Counted from the first letter of the stretch, positions 1-10,089 are shown. The stretch: 64,000 nt of DNA from Flavobacterium glaciei (GCF_003350545.1 NZ_QQBA01000008.1:62001-126000), one strand, 5' to 3'. Numbers and translations: made by a program. Notes: generated by a model not told the origin, from the sequence alone.

Positions 1-2046
1 GTTGGTAAGTCCTAAAACATCCATACCAGTAATATTTATAATAGCTTTAAATTCCTCCTGAGAAGAGTCGATCCATTTTGCTGACATGATTCGGTACGCA
101 TAATTTGACTGCATACCAATGGCGTTTGGACAATCTTTCTTGTGTACTTTGATACCTTCGTTTATAGTCACAAAACCAAAAACATCATCACCAGGAATAG
201 GGTTGCAGCAAGGCGATAATTTGTAATCGAGTTTATCATGTTCTTTGCCAAAAACAAGCATGTCATAATTGCTACTTATTATTGGTTTGTGGATATCCTC
301 ATCAGAAGTGCTTGGCGAGCGTTTCATTTTATTTTTAAAAAAATTAATGAAAGAATTGCTCTTTTGTGCTGCGTAATCTTTAAGTTGCTGGTTTTCAATG
401 GCGCCAATTCCCACTCTGTAAAATAAATCAAGACTTGTTTTCAGTTTGAAAAAATTGACTAATTCATTAATAACTTGTTCACTCAACGTTATTTTTAAAT
501 GTTTTAGTTTTCGGGTCAATAGTTCTTTTCCCTCTTCACCGATTTTCTTGGTATTTTCGTTTAAAACATTTTTAATTTTTGTTTTAGCTCTTGAAGTGGT
601 AACATAATCCAGCCAGTTGATGGTTGGTTTTTGATGTTGTGAGGTAATAACTTCAATTTGGTCACCACTTTTTAATTCGAAATTCAAAGGGACTAATTTC
701 CCATTGACGCGAGTTCCTCTGGTTCTAATTCCAATTTCGGAGTGAATGCTGAACGCAAAATCTAATGAAGTTGCACCCTTAGGAAGTGATTTTATTTCAC
801 CTTTTGGAGTAAACACAAAGATTTCCTTAGAATATAAATTCATTTTAAAATCTTCAACAAAATCTACTGCATTAGTTTCAGAATTTTCTAAAGCTTCTTT
901 TAATAGATTTAACCAAACATCCAAACCACTTTCTTCGGTGGCACCATTTTTATATTTGTAATGTGCAGCGTATCCTTTTTCGGCAATTTCATCCATGCGT
1001 TCGCTTCGAACTTGGACTTCAACCCACCGACCTTTTGGTCCCATAACGGTAATGTGCAGCGCTTCGTAACCGGTTGATTTTGGTGATGATATCCAATCGC
1101 GTAACCTACTTGGACTTGGTCTGTAATGATCAGTTACTATAGAATATATTTTCCAAGCAAGAAATTTTTCGTCGTGGGGATTGGACTTATAAACAATTCG
1201 CAATGCAAATTTATCATACACTTCATCAAAACTCACGTTTTGAGCCTGCATCTTTCTACGAATAGAATAAATAGATTTTGGGCGTCCTTTTATAATATAA
1301 TCAACTCCTTCAGCGTCTAATGAGCTTTTTAATACATCAGAAATGTCTTTTATGTAGGCATCCTGTTCCTCTTTGGTTTCTTTTATTTTGCTGACAATTT
1401 CATTATATACAGCAGATTCAGTGTATTTTAAACCTAAGTCTTCCAGTTTTGTTTTTATATTATATAAACCTAGTCGATGTGCTAATGGAGCATATATGTA
1501 TAAAGTCTCTGAAGCAATTTTTGTCTGCTTGTCCTCCTGCATTGATTCCATAGTTTGCATATTATGCAAACGATCAGCTAGCTTTATCAAAATTACTCGT
1601 ACGTCATCATTCAGTGTAAGAATCATTTTTCTGAAATTCTCTGCTTGTAATGAGGCGTTTAAATCCTTTTGAACCATAGATATTTTTGTTAATCCCTCAA
1701 CGATTTGAGCCACTTTAGGATTAAATAAATGTTCGATATCTTGTATGGTAGTTGGCGTGTCTTCTACTACATCGTGCAATAATGCAGCTGCTATAGATGT
1801 AGCACCCAAACCGATCTCAGAAGCAACAATTTTTGCTACAGCAATGGGGTGAAAAATATAAGCCTCACCTGATTTTCTGCGTTGCTCTTTATGAGCTTCT
1901 ACTGAAACATCAAATGCTTTTCGGATTAGTTTCTTATCTTCAGGTGTTAAAGTTTGATAACTTATGCGAAGCAATTCTTTATATTCTTGGGCAATTGCCT
2001 TGTTTTCTTTTTCTAAATCTATTTCTGTCATAACGGCATTGTTCAT
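1..2046 (-). CDS. rel: Bifunctional (p)ppGpp synthetase/hydrolase, Rel/SpoT family (3' end outside window)
   Basis: Makes and degrades the stringent-response alarmone (p)ppGpp in the cytoplasm. The first 682 codons are visible; the last ones (most of the ACT domain) lie beyond the left edge. Reading from the start: the HD hydrolase domain with HDVVEDT near residue 91; the synthetase domain with IKGRPKS near 265 and RLRDW near 316; a TGS domain (VFTPKGEIKSLPKGATSLDF) near 412; a conserved-cysteine region CCNPIPGDD near 614; and the beginning of ACT near 660. An intact HD motif and the basic R-x-(K/R)-D form of the synthetase motif are those of bifunctional Rel/SpoT, not synthetase-only RelA. 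Two start codons are possible, at 2046 and 2031; the upstream one is used. The plus-strand open frames across this region are shadows. Confidence 0.95.
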   Translation of the reverse strand, partial: MNNAVMTEIDLEKENKAIAQEYKELLRISYQTLTPEDKKLIRKAFDVSVEAHKEQRRKSGEAYIFHPIAVAKIVASEIGLGATSIAAALLHDVVEDTPTTIQDIEHLFNPKVAQIVEGLTKISMVQKDLNASLQAENFRKMILTLNDDVRVILIKLADRLHNMQTMESMQEDKQTKIASETLYIYAPLAHRLGLYNIKTKLEDLGLKYTESAVYNEIVSKIKETKEEQDAYIKDISDVLKSSLDAEGVDYIIKGRPKSIYSIRRKMQAQNVSFDEVYDKFALRIVYKSNPHDEKFLAWKIYSIVTDHYRPSPSRLRDWISSPKSTGYEALHITVMGPKGRWVEVQVRSERMDEIAEKGYAAHYKYKNGATEESGLDVWLNLLKEALENSETNAVDFVEDFKMNLYSKEIFVFTPKGEIKSLPKGATSLDFAFSIHSEIGIRTRGTRVNGKLVPLNFELKSGDQIEVITSQHQKPTINWLDYVTTSRAKTKIKNVLNENTKKIGEEGKELLTRKLKHLKITLSEQVINELVNFFKLKTSLDLFYRVGIGAIENQQLKDYAAQKSNSFINFFKNKMKRSPSTSDEDIHKPIISSNYDMLVFGKEHDKLDYKLSPCCNPIPGDDVFGFVTINEGIKVHKKDCPNAIGMQSNYAYRIMSAKWIDSSQEEFKAIINITGMDVLGLTN

Positions 2047-2144
2047 TTCCTAAAAATAACTATAAGTTGGGATATATGCAAATGTATCTTTGCATTTTTA
2101 AAAGTAAGAAATTAGAGTTTTTTTTTAAATTTGCTTTCAAATAC

Positions 2145-2939
2145 CTAAAACCCTCTTTGCCTTTTGGCTTCAAAAATCAATATGGCTGCGGCAACCGAAA
2201 CATTCATAGAATCGATTTCTCCTTGCATTGGAATAATAATATTTTGGGTTGCTTCTCTTCTCCATTCTTCCGTCAATCCTGTGGCTTCTGTGCCCACAAC
2301 TAATGCCGTCGGAGTTGTGTAGTCCTGAGTATGATACGAAGTAGAATTTTGTAAAGTCGCACAATAAAAATTAATGTTTCTTGCTTTCAAAAAAGCAATA
2401 ATTTCTGATGTGGTTCCAGTTGCAATTTGGTTGGTAAATAAACAACCTACGCTAGAACGCACGATATTAGGATTGTATAAATCACTTTTTGGATTGGCAA
2501 TAATCACCGCATCTAGATTGGCAGCGTCGGCGGTACGAAGCAAGGCTCCAATATTTCCGGGTTTTTCGGGAGCTTCGGCAACCAGAATCAAAGGGTTTTC
2601 AGATAATTTCAAATCGGCTAATTGCATCGATTTGGTTTTGGCTACAGCCAAAATTCCTTCGGTGGTATCACGATACGCCAGTTTTTGATACACTTCTTTG
2701 TTGATTTCAATTAGCTCCGCATTTTTTGATAATGTTCTGGCATCCGTTTCGGAACAAATTTCAGGTAAAAACAATAGCGTTTCCATTTCGTAACCGCCCT
2801 TGATAGCAATCGAAATTTCGCGTTTTCCTTCCATTAAAAAAGTTCCGGTTTGCTTGCGGGATTTCGCTTTTTCCTGCAATTGGACTAAAGATTTGATATA
2901 TGGGTTTTGTATCGAAGTAATTTGTTTCAAGACTTTCAA
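2145..2939 (-). CDS. TrmH/SpoU-family RNA 2'-O-methyltransferase
   Basis: Predicted SAM-dependent 2'-O-ribose methyltransferase acting on rRNA or tRNA. The protein has 264 residues: an N-terminal substrate-binding part (SIQNPYIKSLVQLQEKAKSR) and a C-terminal SPOUT knot with the three usual motifs, NPNIVRSSVGCLF, VVGTEATGL and IPMQGEIDSMNVSVAAAI. The exact target nucleotide cannot be read from the sequence. Translation must begin at a TTG (2939) or a later one, because a TAG sits directly upstream in frame and no ATG occurs before the conserved region. A CAAAGATA sequence at 2958-2965 gives a TATCTTTG -7 box on this strand. It lies 98 bp downstream of rel on the same strand. Confidence 0.9.
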   Translation of the reverse strand: MKVLKQITSIQNPYIKSLVQLQEKAKSRKQTGTFLMEGKREISIAIKGGYEMETLLFLPEICSETDARTLSKNAELIEINKEVYQKLAYRDTTEGILAVAKTKSMQLADLKLSENPLILVAEAPEKPGNIGALLRTADAANLDAVIIANPKSDLYNPNIVRSSVGCLFTNQIATGTTSEIIAFLKARNINFYCATLQNSTSYHTQDYTTPTALVVGTEATGLTEEWRREATQNIIIPMQGEIDSMNVSVAAAILIFEAKRQRGF

Positions 2940-2957
2940 CTATTTAATTAGTAACAA

Positions 2958-2965
2958 CAAAGATA
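2958..2965 (-). promoter_or_regulatory. -7 box of the SpoU methyltransferase gene
   Basis: TATCTTTG on the minus strand matches the Bacteroidota -7 consensus TAnnTTTG and lies 19 nt before the TTG start. No clear TTG -33 element is at the right distance. Confidence 0.45.
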
Positions 2966-3067
2966 CATAGAGAAAATCCAGTTTTCTAATCGGATTTGAA
3001 TATTTATTTAGAAGTAACAGATTCATTATATGTAAGTATTTCTAACTGTTTTCAAGAGTATTTTCTC

Positions 3068-3075
3068 TATTTTTG
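3068..3075 (+). promoter_or_regulatory. -7 box of the TRIC-type gene
   Basis: TATTTTTG matches TAnnTTTG and lies 17 nt before the ATG at 3093. The -33 TTG is not obvious. Confidence 0.45.
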
Positions 3076-3092
3076 TCAAAATCCCAATCTAA

Positions 3093-3695
3093 ATGTTTCA
3101 CTTACTAGACATCATCGGTACGATGGCTTTTGCCATGTCGGGCGCATTGACAGCCATGAGTAAAAAACTCGATCCATTTGGGGTTTTTATCATTGCATTT
3201 GTGACTGCAGTTGGTGGTGGAACCTTGCGAGATATAATGATTGGGCGAACTCCGGTAGGATGGATGCTAGATTTAAAATATGTTTATGTCATAATTATCG
3301 GGTTTGTTTTGGCAATACTTTTTCGAAAAAAATTCGACAGATTACGAACTTCCTTGTTTTTATTTGACACGATTGGGTTAGGGGTTTTTACTTTAATAGG
3401 TCTTGAAAAAGGAATAAATATTGGACTTCATCCTGTAATTTGCATTGCTTTAGGGACCATGACGGCTTGTTTTGGAGGTGTTATTCGAGATATTTTGTGT
3501 ACTGAAATCCCTGTTATTTTCAGAAGAGAAATTTATGCTACGATTTGTATTTTGGGCGGGATTGTCTTTTTTCTGCTTCGAAAATTGAATTTTGATAGTG
3601 ATATTTTATATTTAACGACCTCAATAGTTATCATTTTAGTACGTTTGATGGCTGTGAAATTCAAATGGTATTTGCCTACGTTAGAACATAAATAA
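3093..3695 (+). CDS. TRIC cation-channel-like membrane protein (UPF0126/YicG family)
   Basis: A 200-residue integral inner-membrane protein with about seven hydrophobic segments arranged as two similar halves. Each half has the family's glycine-rich signature: AVGGGTLRDIMIGRTPV near residue 41 and CFGGVIRDILCTEIPV near 126. Prokaryotic members form trimeric cation channels in structural studies; the physiological role here is unknown. It is the first gene of a plus-strand run, 35 bp upstream of the acyltransferase gene of the surface-sugar cluster, so some co-transcription is possible, although its function has no evident link to polysaccharide. Confidence 0.88.
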   Translation: MFHLLDIIGTMAFAMSGALTAMSKKLDPFGVFIIAFVTAVGGGTLRDIMIGRTPVGWMLDLKYVYVIIIGFVLAILFRKKFDRLRTSLFLFDTIGLGVFTLIGLEKGINIGLHPVICIALGTMTACFGGVIRDILCTEIPVIFRREIYATICILGGIVFFLLRKLNFDSDILYLTTSIVIILVRLMAVKFKWYLPTLEHK

Positions 3696-3730
3696 AAATT
3701 GATTACTTTAACGGAATCTAAAATTTAATA

Positions 3731-4681
3731 GTGAAAAATTATTCTGTCAAACTATATCGGGAAAGTGATTATGCAAATTGGAATGCCTTTATTGGTCAGG
3801 CCAAAAATGCTACTTTTTTATTTCACCGTGATTTTATGGAATACCACAAAGATCGATTCGAGGATTTTTCGTTGATGGTTTATGATAGTGAAAAATTAGT
3901 CGCTGTTTTGCCGGCAAATAGAGTTGGAGATATCGTTTATTCCCATCAAGGATTGACCTACGGCGGATTAGTTTATTCATCTAAATTGAATGGAGAAAAA
4001 GTAGAAGATATTTTGGATTCTCTTTTGCTTTTTTTAAAAGAAAATGAGGTACAATCATTCTATTTTAAACCTATTCCTTTATTCTATGCTTCAAAAGGCA
4101 ATGCTGAAATGGAATTTTTTATGCTAAAAAAAGGAGCGTTTTTGGATAAAAAAGAAATGAATTTAGGTATCAATTTATCCCAGCCTTTGTCAATTTCAAA
4201 AAGTAAACTAAAACATTTCAGAAAAATTGAAGAACTCGATTTGGAAATGGTCGAAGAGCAGCAATTGGAATCTTTTTGGGAATTAGTTTTAGAACCTAGA
4301 TTATTGGAAAAATATGATGCTACACCAGTACATAATTTACAAGAAATAACAGCATTAAAAAGTAAATTCCCGAATAATATCAAACAGTTTTCATTGTATT
4401 TTGAAGAAGTTATTATTGCAGGAATTACGCTATTCGAAACAGAAACCGTTGTCAAATCGCAATATGGAGCTACTACCAAAAAAGGAGAAGAATTGCGTGC
4501 ATTGGATTTTTTATTCATTAATTTGATAGAGAAATTCAAGAGTGAAGGCAAACTTTTTTTTGACATGGGAATCGTAAATGAAAACAATGCAAAAGGATAT
4601 CACGCTGGACTCTTGAAACAAAAAGAAGAACTAGGCTGCTCTGTTTACAGCCAGGATTTTTATAAAATGAATCTTATATGA
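3731..4681 (+). CDS. FemAB/GNAT-like acyltransferase of the surface-sugar cluster
   Basis: A 316-residue cytoplasmic protein with the FemAB-type double-GNAT look: an N-terminal half with [17 protein letters not shown] and a C-terminal half with [23 protein letters not shown] followed by [20 protein letters not shown]. Relatives transfer acyl or aminoacyl groups to amines. It starts at GTG (3731) and overlaps the next gene, a sugar aminotransferase, by the 4 bp ATGA, so the two are probably translationally coupled. This supports, but does not prove, N-acylation of the amino sugar made by that aminotransferase. The substrate is inferred from context only; no FdtC/FdtD-type acetyltransferase is seen nearby apart from the hexapeptide protein at 7277. 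Confidence 0.7.
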   Translation: MKNYSVKLYRESDYANWNAFIGQAKNATFLFHRDFMEYHKDRFEDFSLMVYDSEKLVAVLPANRVGDIVYSHQGLTYGGLVYSSKLNGEKVEDILDSLLLFLKENEVQSFYFKPIPLFYASKGNAEMEFFMLKKGAFLDKKEMNLGINLSQPLSISKSKLKHFRKIEELDLEMVEEQQLESFWELVLEPRLLEKYDATPVHNLQEITALKSKFPNNIKQFSLYFEEVIIAGITLFETETVVKSQYGATTKKGEELRALDFLFINLIEKFKSEGKLFFDMGIVNENNAKGYHAGLLKQKEELGCSVYSQDFYKMNLI

Positions 4682-5793
4682 TACCTTTTCTTGATTTAAA
4701 AAAAATAAACGAACCGTATGAAACTGCTTTTCAAGAAAAATTGAAAGTGGTTTTAGATACTGGTTGGTATATTTTAGGGAATGAAGTCAAGGAATTCGAG
4801 ACCAACTTTGCCAACTATTGTGGCACTAACTATTGTATAGGTGTTGGGAATGGTTTTGATGCTTTAGTTTTGATTTTCAAAGGATATATTCAGTTGGGAA
4901 AATTGCAAAAAGGAGACGAAGTTATTGTTCCTGCAAACACTTATATTGCCAGTATACTTGCTATTTTACAAGCAGATTTAATTCCTGTTTTGGTCGAGCC
5001 AAAGCTGGAAACCTACAATATAAATCCCGAATTAATATCAGAAAAAATCACTTCAAAAACAAAAGCGATTTTGGTCGTTCATCTGTATGGACAATTGGCT
5101 GAAATGGATGCAATACATAAAATTGCTGATGCGAATGATTTATTGGTTGTTGAAGATTCGGCTCAGGCTCACGGCGCTTCATTTGAAGAGGGAAGTTTTA
5201 ACAACCAGAACCTAAAATCCAAAACCCAAGCGTATAGTTTTTATCCAAGTAAAAATTTAGGCGCATTAGGTGATGGCGGTGCAGTTACCACAAATGATTT
5301 TGAATTGGCTAAAGTGATTCAATCGCTCAGGAATTATGGTTCGGAAACCAAATATTACAATAATCATGTTGGTATAAATTCAAGATTAGACGAACTTCAA
5401 GCGGCTTTCTTGAACGTGAAATTACCGTTTTTAGATACTGAAAATGAAAAGCGCTGCATTATCGCTAAACGTTATTTAACCGAAATTAGAAACGATAAAA
5501 TAATTCTTCCCACTACTTTATTACGAGGAGTGAAGCAATCTCACGTTTACCATTTGTTTGTCGTTCGAACCCAAAATAGACTTGATTTACAAGACTATTT
5601 ACATAAAAATGGAGTCCAAACCGTTATTCATTATCCCGTTCCGCCACACAAACAAAAGGCGTTATCGGACTGGGATAATTTTTCTTTTCCAATTACAGAA
5701 AAGATACACGATGAAGTACTGAGTTTGCCTATCAGTCCAGTTTTGACTATCGAAGAAGTGAGTCATATTATTGCTATTTTAAATCTATATTAG
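4678..5793 (+). CDS. DegT/DnrJ/EryC1-type sugar-nucleotide aminotransferase (FdtB/QdtB-like)
   Basis: PLP-dependent transaminase, 371 residues, of the family that aminates keto-sugar nucleotides. The pattern [16 protein letters not shown] contains the PLP-binding lysine (about residue 192), and [10 protein letters not shown] near 158 carries the PLP-contacting aspartate. The form [10 protein letters not shown] is typical of the FdtB/QdtB subgroup, which aminates C3 of dTDP-3-keto-6-deoxyhexoses. An FdtA-type 3,4-ketoisomerase at 10090 would supply that substrate, so a dTDP-3-amino-3,6-dideoxyhexose product is inferred. The rmlA/rmlB genes for the dTDP-4-keto-6-deoxyglucose precursor are not in the window. 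Overlaps the upstream gene by 4 bp; the flippase starts 3 bp after its stop. Confidence 0.88.
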   Translation: MIPFLDLKKINEPYETAFQEKLKVVLDTGWYILGNEVKEFETNFANYCGTNYCIGVGNGFDALVLIFKGYIQLGKLQKGDEVIVPANTYIASILAILQADLIPVLVEPKLETYNINPELISEKITSKTKAILVVHLYGQLAEMDAIHKIADANDLLVVEDSAQAHGASFEEGSFNNQNLKSKTQAYSFYPSKNLGALGDGGAVTTNDFELAKVIQSLRNYGSETKYYNNHVGINSRLDELQAAFLNVKLPFLDTENEKRCIIAKRYLTEIRNDKIILPTTLLRGVKQSHVYHLFVVRTQNRLDLQDYLHKNGVQTVIHYPVPPHKQKALSDWDNFSFPITEKIHDEVLSLPISPVLTIEEVSHIIAILNLY

Positions 5794-5796
5794 AGA

Positions 5797-7284
5797 GTGT
5801 CTGATTCTAAAACGTCATATCATCAAATTGTAAAAACGACTTCACTTTTTGGTGGTGTTCAGTTTCTAATGATTATAATTGCTATAATCAGAACAAAACT
5901 AATTGCGGTTTTTATAGGTCCTGCAGGCATGGGAATCATAGCTTTATTGAATTCCGCTATTGGAATTATTAGTGGAATTTCAGGATTAGGATTAGAAACA
6001 ACTGCAATCAAACACATTTCGGCAGATTATAAAAATGAGGATGTAAATACAGTTTCACCTTCCGTTTATGTGATTAAAAAAATAGCATTTGTAACAGGGA
6101 TTCTGGGAACACTGTTAACTGTAGGGTTTTCCAATTGGCTGAGTATAATTACCTTTGGGAATTCAGATCAAATGTATGCCTTTGTTTTTCTGTCCATTAC
6201 ATTGCTTTTTAAACAATTGACAACTGGTGAATTAGCCGTTTTGCAAGGATTGAGAAAAATGAGATTTTTAGCGAAAGCTAATTTGTATGGAAATATATTC
6301 GGCTTATTATTCTCAATTCCGCTCTATTATTTCTATGGAATTGATGCAATTGTGCCTACAATAATTGTTGCTTCGTTATCCGCTTTATTGTTTTCTTTTT
6401 ATTATTCCAAAAAAGTAAAAATCGAAAGAAAAAATATTTCAAAAGCTCAGTTATTGACCGACGTGAAGCGTATCGTTACCCTAGGATTCATGCTGACACT
6501 AAGTGGTTCGCTGACTTTGCTGACTACATATTTAATCCAAATTTATGTTGGAAAACAAGGGAATTTAGAACAAGTGGGGTTTTACAATGCGGGATTTATT
6601 TTGTTAAATTCCTATGTAGGCGTAATCTTCACGGTTATGAGCACCGATTATTTTCCAAGACTATCTTCAATATGTGATGAAAACGAAAAAGTCAGAACGA
6701 GTGTTATTCAGCAATCGTTCTTTTCGATATTAATTATAACGCCTGTAATTATTTTGTTTTTAACGTTGATTCCGCTTATCGTTAAAATTGTGTTTACACC
6801 ACAATTTACTGCAATTATTCCGATGGTTTGTTTTGGGATATTGGCCATGTTGTTCAGAGCGGTTTCCTGGTCGATGGGTTATATTTTGATAGCCAAAGGA
6901 GATTCTAGTATGTTTCTGAAAACGGCCATAGGTTTCAATGCGATGTCGTTACTTTTAAATGTTTTGGGCTATTATTTTTATGGTTTGGAAGGTCTGGGTT
7001 TTAGTTTTGTAGTATATTATATGATTCACTTTTTGGGTTTGAAAATAATAACTAAAAAAAGATATGAATTCTATTTTGATCGCAATTTTTATCAAATATA
7101 TTTAATTTGTATTTTGATGTGTTTAGCAACTTTTTTGTTTCGATACATCTCAAATCCAATTTTAAAATACAGTTTAATGTCAGTAATGGTTTTGCTTTCC
7201 ATTGTTTTTGTTGTGTTTCAAATGAATAAAATCATGGAGCTAAAAGCATTGTTCAACGCTATAATTAAGAAAAAGAATGATTGA
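5797..7284 (+). CDS. O-antigen/polysaccharide flippase, Wzx-like
   Basis: A 495-residue polytopic membrane protein of the MOP superfamily (polysaccharide transport branch) with roughly 12-14 hydrophobic helices. The N-terminus (TTSLFGGVQFLMIIIAIIRT, then KLIAVFIGPAGMGIIALLNS) has the form typical of O-antigen translocases. The predicted role is flipping undecaprenyl-linked O-units across the inner membrane. The start is GTG at 5797, three bases after the aminotransferase stop, and the 3' end overlaps the next gene by 8 bp. This tight packing places it in the polysaccharide operon 3731-8032. No Wzy polymerase is recognised in the window. Confidence 0.87.
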   Translation: MSDSKTSYHQIVKTTSLFGGVQFLMIIIAIIRTKLIAVFIGPAGMGIIALLNSAIGIISGISGLGLETTAIKHISADYKNEDVNTVSPSVYVIKKIAFVTGILGTLLTVGFSNWLSIITFGNSDQMYAFVFLSITLLFKQLTTGELAVLQGLRKMRFLAKANLYGNIFGLLFSIPLYYFYGIDAIVPTIIVASLSALLFSFYYSKKVKIERKNISKAQLLTDVKRIVTLGFMLTLSGSLTLLTTYLIQIYVGKQGNLEQVGFYNAGFILLNSYVGVIFTVMSTDYFPRLSSICDENEKVRTSVIQQSFFSILIITPVIILFLTLIPLIVKIVFTPQFTAIIPMVCFGILAMLFRAVSWSMGYILIAKGDSSMFLKTAIGFNAMSLLLNVLGYYFYGLEGLGFSFVVYYMIHFLGLKIITKKRYEFYFDRNFYQIYLICILMCLATFLFRYISNPILKYSLMSVMVLLSIVFVVFQMNKIMELKALFNAIIKKKND

Positions 7285-8032
7285 AATTTTAAAACATAAT
7301 TATAGAAAAATCAATACGGGATATCAAAAACTTAAAGTTTATTATTCCATAAATTGGACAAAAACGCTATATTTTAATTTTAAAAAATTTCCTTTTAGCG
7401 TTGCTAAACAGCTCCCTGTGTTTTTTTATGGAGATGTAAAATTTACTTCAATAGGGGGAAAAATTGAAATTAAAGGCGCGATTAAAAAAGGAATGATTGG
7501 TTTTGGACAACCGTATGAAATGAACACTTTGCACAAAGGAATTGCAGAAATAAATATTTTGGGAACGCTCGTTTTTATGGGTCATGTACAATTTGGGAAA
7601 GATTATTTTATGTACATTGGCGAGAAAGGATATTGCGAATTTGGGCACATGGCTTCATTAGCTTCTAATGCAAAATTGATTTGTATGGAACGAATTATCT
7701 TGGGAAATTACGCTCGTTTTGGTTCGGAATCCCAAATTATAGATACTAATTTTCATCAAATGATGGATACTCAAACCGGAGAAAAGTTCAAACTCACGGC
7801 TCCTATTTTTATTGGGAATTACAATTATGCATCCAGCAGAGTGACTGTGCTTCAAGGTACTACAACGCCAGATTTTTGTACAATAGCATCGAATACTTTG
7901 TGCAATGCAGATTATACATCTTTTGGCTCTAATATTTTAATTGGAGGCATTCCTGCAAAATTCTTAAAAGATTCTATTTCCAGAGATTGGGAAGGAGAGA
8001 AAGCAGCATTAGATAATTATATGATGATGTAA
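7277..8032 (+). CDS. Hexapeptide-repeat (left-handed beta-helix) acyltransferase
   Basis: A 251-residue protein. The N-terminal third (about 1-60) is basic and aromatic and may lie along the membrane. The remainder consists of short beta-helix turns such as IGEKGYCEFGHMASLASNAKL and ILGNYARFGSESQIIDTNFH, closing with the usual GGIPAKFLKD tail. Relatives transfer acetyl groups to hydroxyls or amines of sugars, so O- or N-acetylation of the surface glycan is likely, though the acceptor is unknown. Its start overlaps the flippase by 8 bp. It ends exactly one base before the end of the convergent glycosyltransferase gene at 8033. Confidence 0.8.
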   Translation: MIEILKHNYRKINTGYQKLKVYYSINWTKTLYFNFKKFPFSVAKQLPVFFYGDVKFTSIGGKIEIKGAIKKGMIGFGQPYEMNTLHKGIAEINILGTLVFMGHVQFGKDYFMYIGEKGYCEFGHMASLASNAKLICMERIILGNYARFGSESQIIDTNFHQMMDTQTGEKFKLTAPIFIGNYNYASSRVTVLQGTTTPDFCTIASNTLCNADYTSFGSNILIGGIPAKFLKDSISRDWEGEKAALDNYMMM

Positions 8033-8932
8033 TTATGCAATTAGCATACGGAATCTGAGCTTGATTTCAAGCAAAATATACTTTCCTAATAAGGTGTAGT
8101 TTGTAGTTTTATGGTTTAAAATGATTTCGAAATGAATGCGTTTTAACAACGCTTGATCCTCTTTTTTTGTTCTGTTTAGCTTAATTGCCTTTTTTATAAT
8201 CAAATAAGTAGATTGATTTATTTTTCTGGCTCTAGCATCATTCTCTATAAAAAAATGGGTTCCTAAAGAGTTATCCACTATCCTTTTTCGAATTAAAATT
8301 TCATCAATAAAGTCAAAATCGTAAATCAGGGAAGCGCGAATCCATAAATCCAAATCTTCGTAAGCAAGCGTTTCATCGTAACCATTTAAATGGTCAAATA
8401 CGGATTTTTTTACCATTGATGAAACTGAACACATGCAGTCGCCACCAGAAAGTACTGACTTATAAATGTCTCCCGTTGCACGCGGTTTTATTACTTTTTT
8501 AAAACGGTCTACGGGAAAATAATAAGAGTTAAATATTCCTTTTTCAGAAATTAATTCTGCATTTCCATAAACAACACCTAGATTTTTGTAAGTTGTATTT
8601 TTGAATGCATTCATTTGCGAAGTAACACAATTAGACACTAAAACATCATCTGCAGCTAAATCAATGATATATTCACCTTTGGCTTTACTCAATGCTTTAT
8701 TAAACGATTTTGTACTTCCTAAATTAGTTTTATTTGCAATAAATTGGATTTTTGGGAAATCAAGCAGCCATTTTTCGATTACAGCTTTTGAATTATCCGA
8801 ACTGTAATCATCAACAATAATTAGCTCTATTTCCTTATAGTCTTGATTAGTTACTGAACATAAACTCTCAAAGACGTATTCTTCCTGATTGTAACACAAG
8901 CAAATAATGGTAACCAATGGATTGTCTTGCAT
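8033..8932 (-). CDS. Family 2 glycosyltransferase
   Basis: A 299-residue GT-A-fold transferase, probably cytoplasmic or membrane-associated. The N-terminus VTIICLCYNQEEYVFESL and IELIIVDDYSSDNS (near 36-49) form the nucleotide-binding start; LAADDV near 92 fills the place of the DxD motif; ANKTNLGSTKSFNKAL is a further conserved strand-helix. The gene is inverted relative to its neighbours and abuts the acyltransferase stop with no space. Donor and acceptor are not predictable. Its 5' end overlaps the promoter of the divergent glycosyltransferase at 8979. Confidence 0.87.
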   Translation of the reverse strand: MQDNPLVTIICLCYNQEEYVFESLCSVTNQDYKEIELIIVDDYSSDNSKAVIEKWLLDFPKIQFIANKTNLGSTKSFNKALSKAKGEYIIDLAADDVLVSNCVTSQMNAFKNTTYKNLGVVYGNAELISEKGIFNSYYFPVDRFKKVIKPRATGDIYKSVLSGGDCMCSVSSMVKKSVFDHLNGYDETLAYEDLDLWIRASLIYDFDFIDEILIRKRIVDNSLGTHFFIENDARARKINQSTYLIIKKAIKLNRTKKEDQALLKRIHFEIILNHKTTNYTLLGKYILLEIKLRFRMLIA

Positions 8933-8956
8933 ATTTTTTTAAAAGAGTTATATTTG
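8927..8956 (+). promoter_or_regulatory. Promoter of the second half of the glycan cluster
   Basis: TTG at 8927-8929, a 19-nt spacer and TATATTTG at 8949-8956 give a full Bacteroidota promoter, 22 nt before the ATG at 8979. The -33 element overlaps the first codons of the divergent glycosyltransferase. Confidence 0.65.
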
Positions 8957-8978
8957 ATACGAAAATAACAAATCGATA

Positions 8979-10085
8979 ATGATTTTGCCTAACAAAAAAA
9001 TTAAAATTGCTTTAATTGGTTATCGATTAAGTCATGGTGGAGCTGAAAAAGTAATGGCTGTCTTGTCGCAGTTTTTTGAGGAAAAAGGAATAGAAATTCA
9101 TAATATTATTGTTCTCGATGAGGTTTCTTATACTTATGCAGGGAAATTAGTCAATTTAGGCAAGATGAAAAATACGACTAATGGACTTTTTAATAAATGG
9201 AATCGATTAGTTTTTCTTAAAAAATATCTTGACGAAAATCAATTCGATTTTATTATAGATTTCAGATTTAGGATAAAACCCATTCAAGAAGTATTAATAG
9301 CAAAATGGCTTTATAAAACGAATACCATATACACAGTTCACAGTTTTTTGATAGATCATTACATGCCAAATTGGCCTTTACTCAGCCGTTTCATGTACGG
9401 AGATTGTTATAAAGTTATAAGTATTTCGGATGAATCTAAAGCATTGATTGAGCAAAAACACCAGCTGAAAAATGTTGCTAGAATTTACAATCCAATTGAT
9501 ATTGAAGATATTGCATTACAAAGTCAAGAGGGAAATGTACTTCCGTTTGATTATATTATTGGCGTAGGCCAAATGGAAAAAAACATCAAGCAATTTGATA
9601 AACTGATTGAAGCTTACTCTAATTCAGTATTGCCACAAAACAATATTCACTTGGTTTTTTTGGGTGATGGTGAACTCAAAAAAATGCTGCAAAACTTAGC
9701 CAAGAAAAGAAAAATAGAAGAAAAAGTTCATTTCTTAGGATTTCAGAACAATCCTTTTAGGTATTTGAAAAACGCTAAATTCTTAGTTTTAAGTAGTCTA
9801 AATGAAGGTTTACCCACCGTTATTTTAGAATCACTAGCTTGCGGAACTCCAGTTGTTGCATTTGATTGTTCATCAGGTCCCAGTGAAATGATTCAGCACA
9901 GAGAAAATGGATTACTAGTCGAAAATCAGAATGTTGAAAAACTTTCGGAAGCAATGGATTTATTTATTGAAGACCAAAATTTATATCGATATTGCAAACA
10001 AAATGCGTTGCAAAGTGTGCAATCTTTTTCTGTTTCAGTTATCGGAAAACAATGGCTGGATTTGATGAAAATCAGTTTAAAATAG
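8979..10085 (+). CDS. Family 4 glycosyltransferase
   Basis: A 368-residue GT-B-fold transferase. The N-terminal domain begins IKIALIGYRLSHGGAEKVMA with the glycine-rich acceptor-side loop. The C-terminal domain carries SSLNEGLPTVILESLACGTP (near 281), in which the two glutamates of the E-x7-E motif bind the nucleotide sugar, followed by FDCSSGPSEMI. Relatives add GlcNAc, GalNAc or hexoses to lipid-linked oligosaccharides at the cytoplasmic face of the inner membrane. The FdtA-type gene follows 4 bp later. Confidence 0.9.
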   Translation: MILPNKKIKIALIGYRLSHGGAEKVMAVLSQFFEEKGIEIHNIIVLDEVSYTYAGKLVNLGKMKNTTNGLFNKWNRLVFLKKYLDENQFDFIIDFRFRIKPIQEVLIAKWLYKTNTIYTVHSFLIDHYMPNWPLLSRFMYGDCYKVISISDESKALIEQKHQLKNVARIYNPIDIEDIALQSQEGNVLPFDYIIGVGQMEKNIKQFDKLIEAYSNSVLPQNNIHLVFLGDGELKKMLQNLAKKRKIEEKVHFLGFQNNPFRYLKNAKFLVLSSLNEGLPTVILESLACGTPVVAFDCSSGPSEMIQHRENGLLVENQNVEKLSEAMDLFIEDQNLYRYCKQNALQSVQSFSVSVIGKQWLDLMKISLK

Positions 10086-10089
10086 TATT

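Noticed and set aside
238..1672. Several plus-strand open frames
   Set aside because: They lie antisense to the rel gene, whose reverse-strand frame has all expected domain motifs; none has a recognisable protein.
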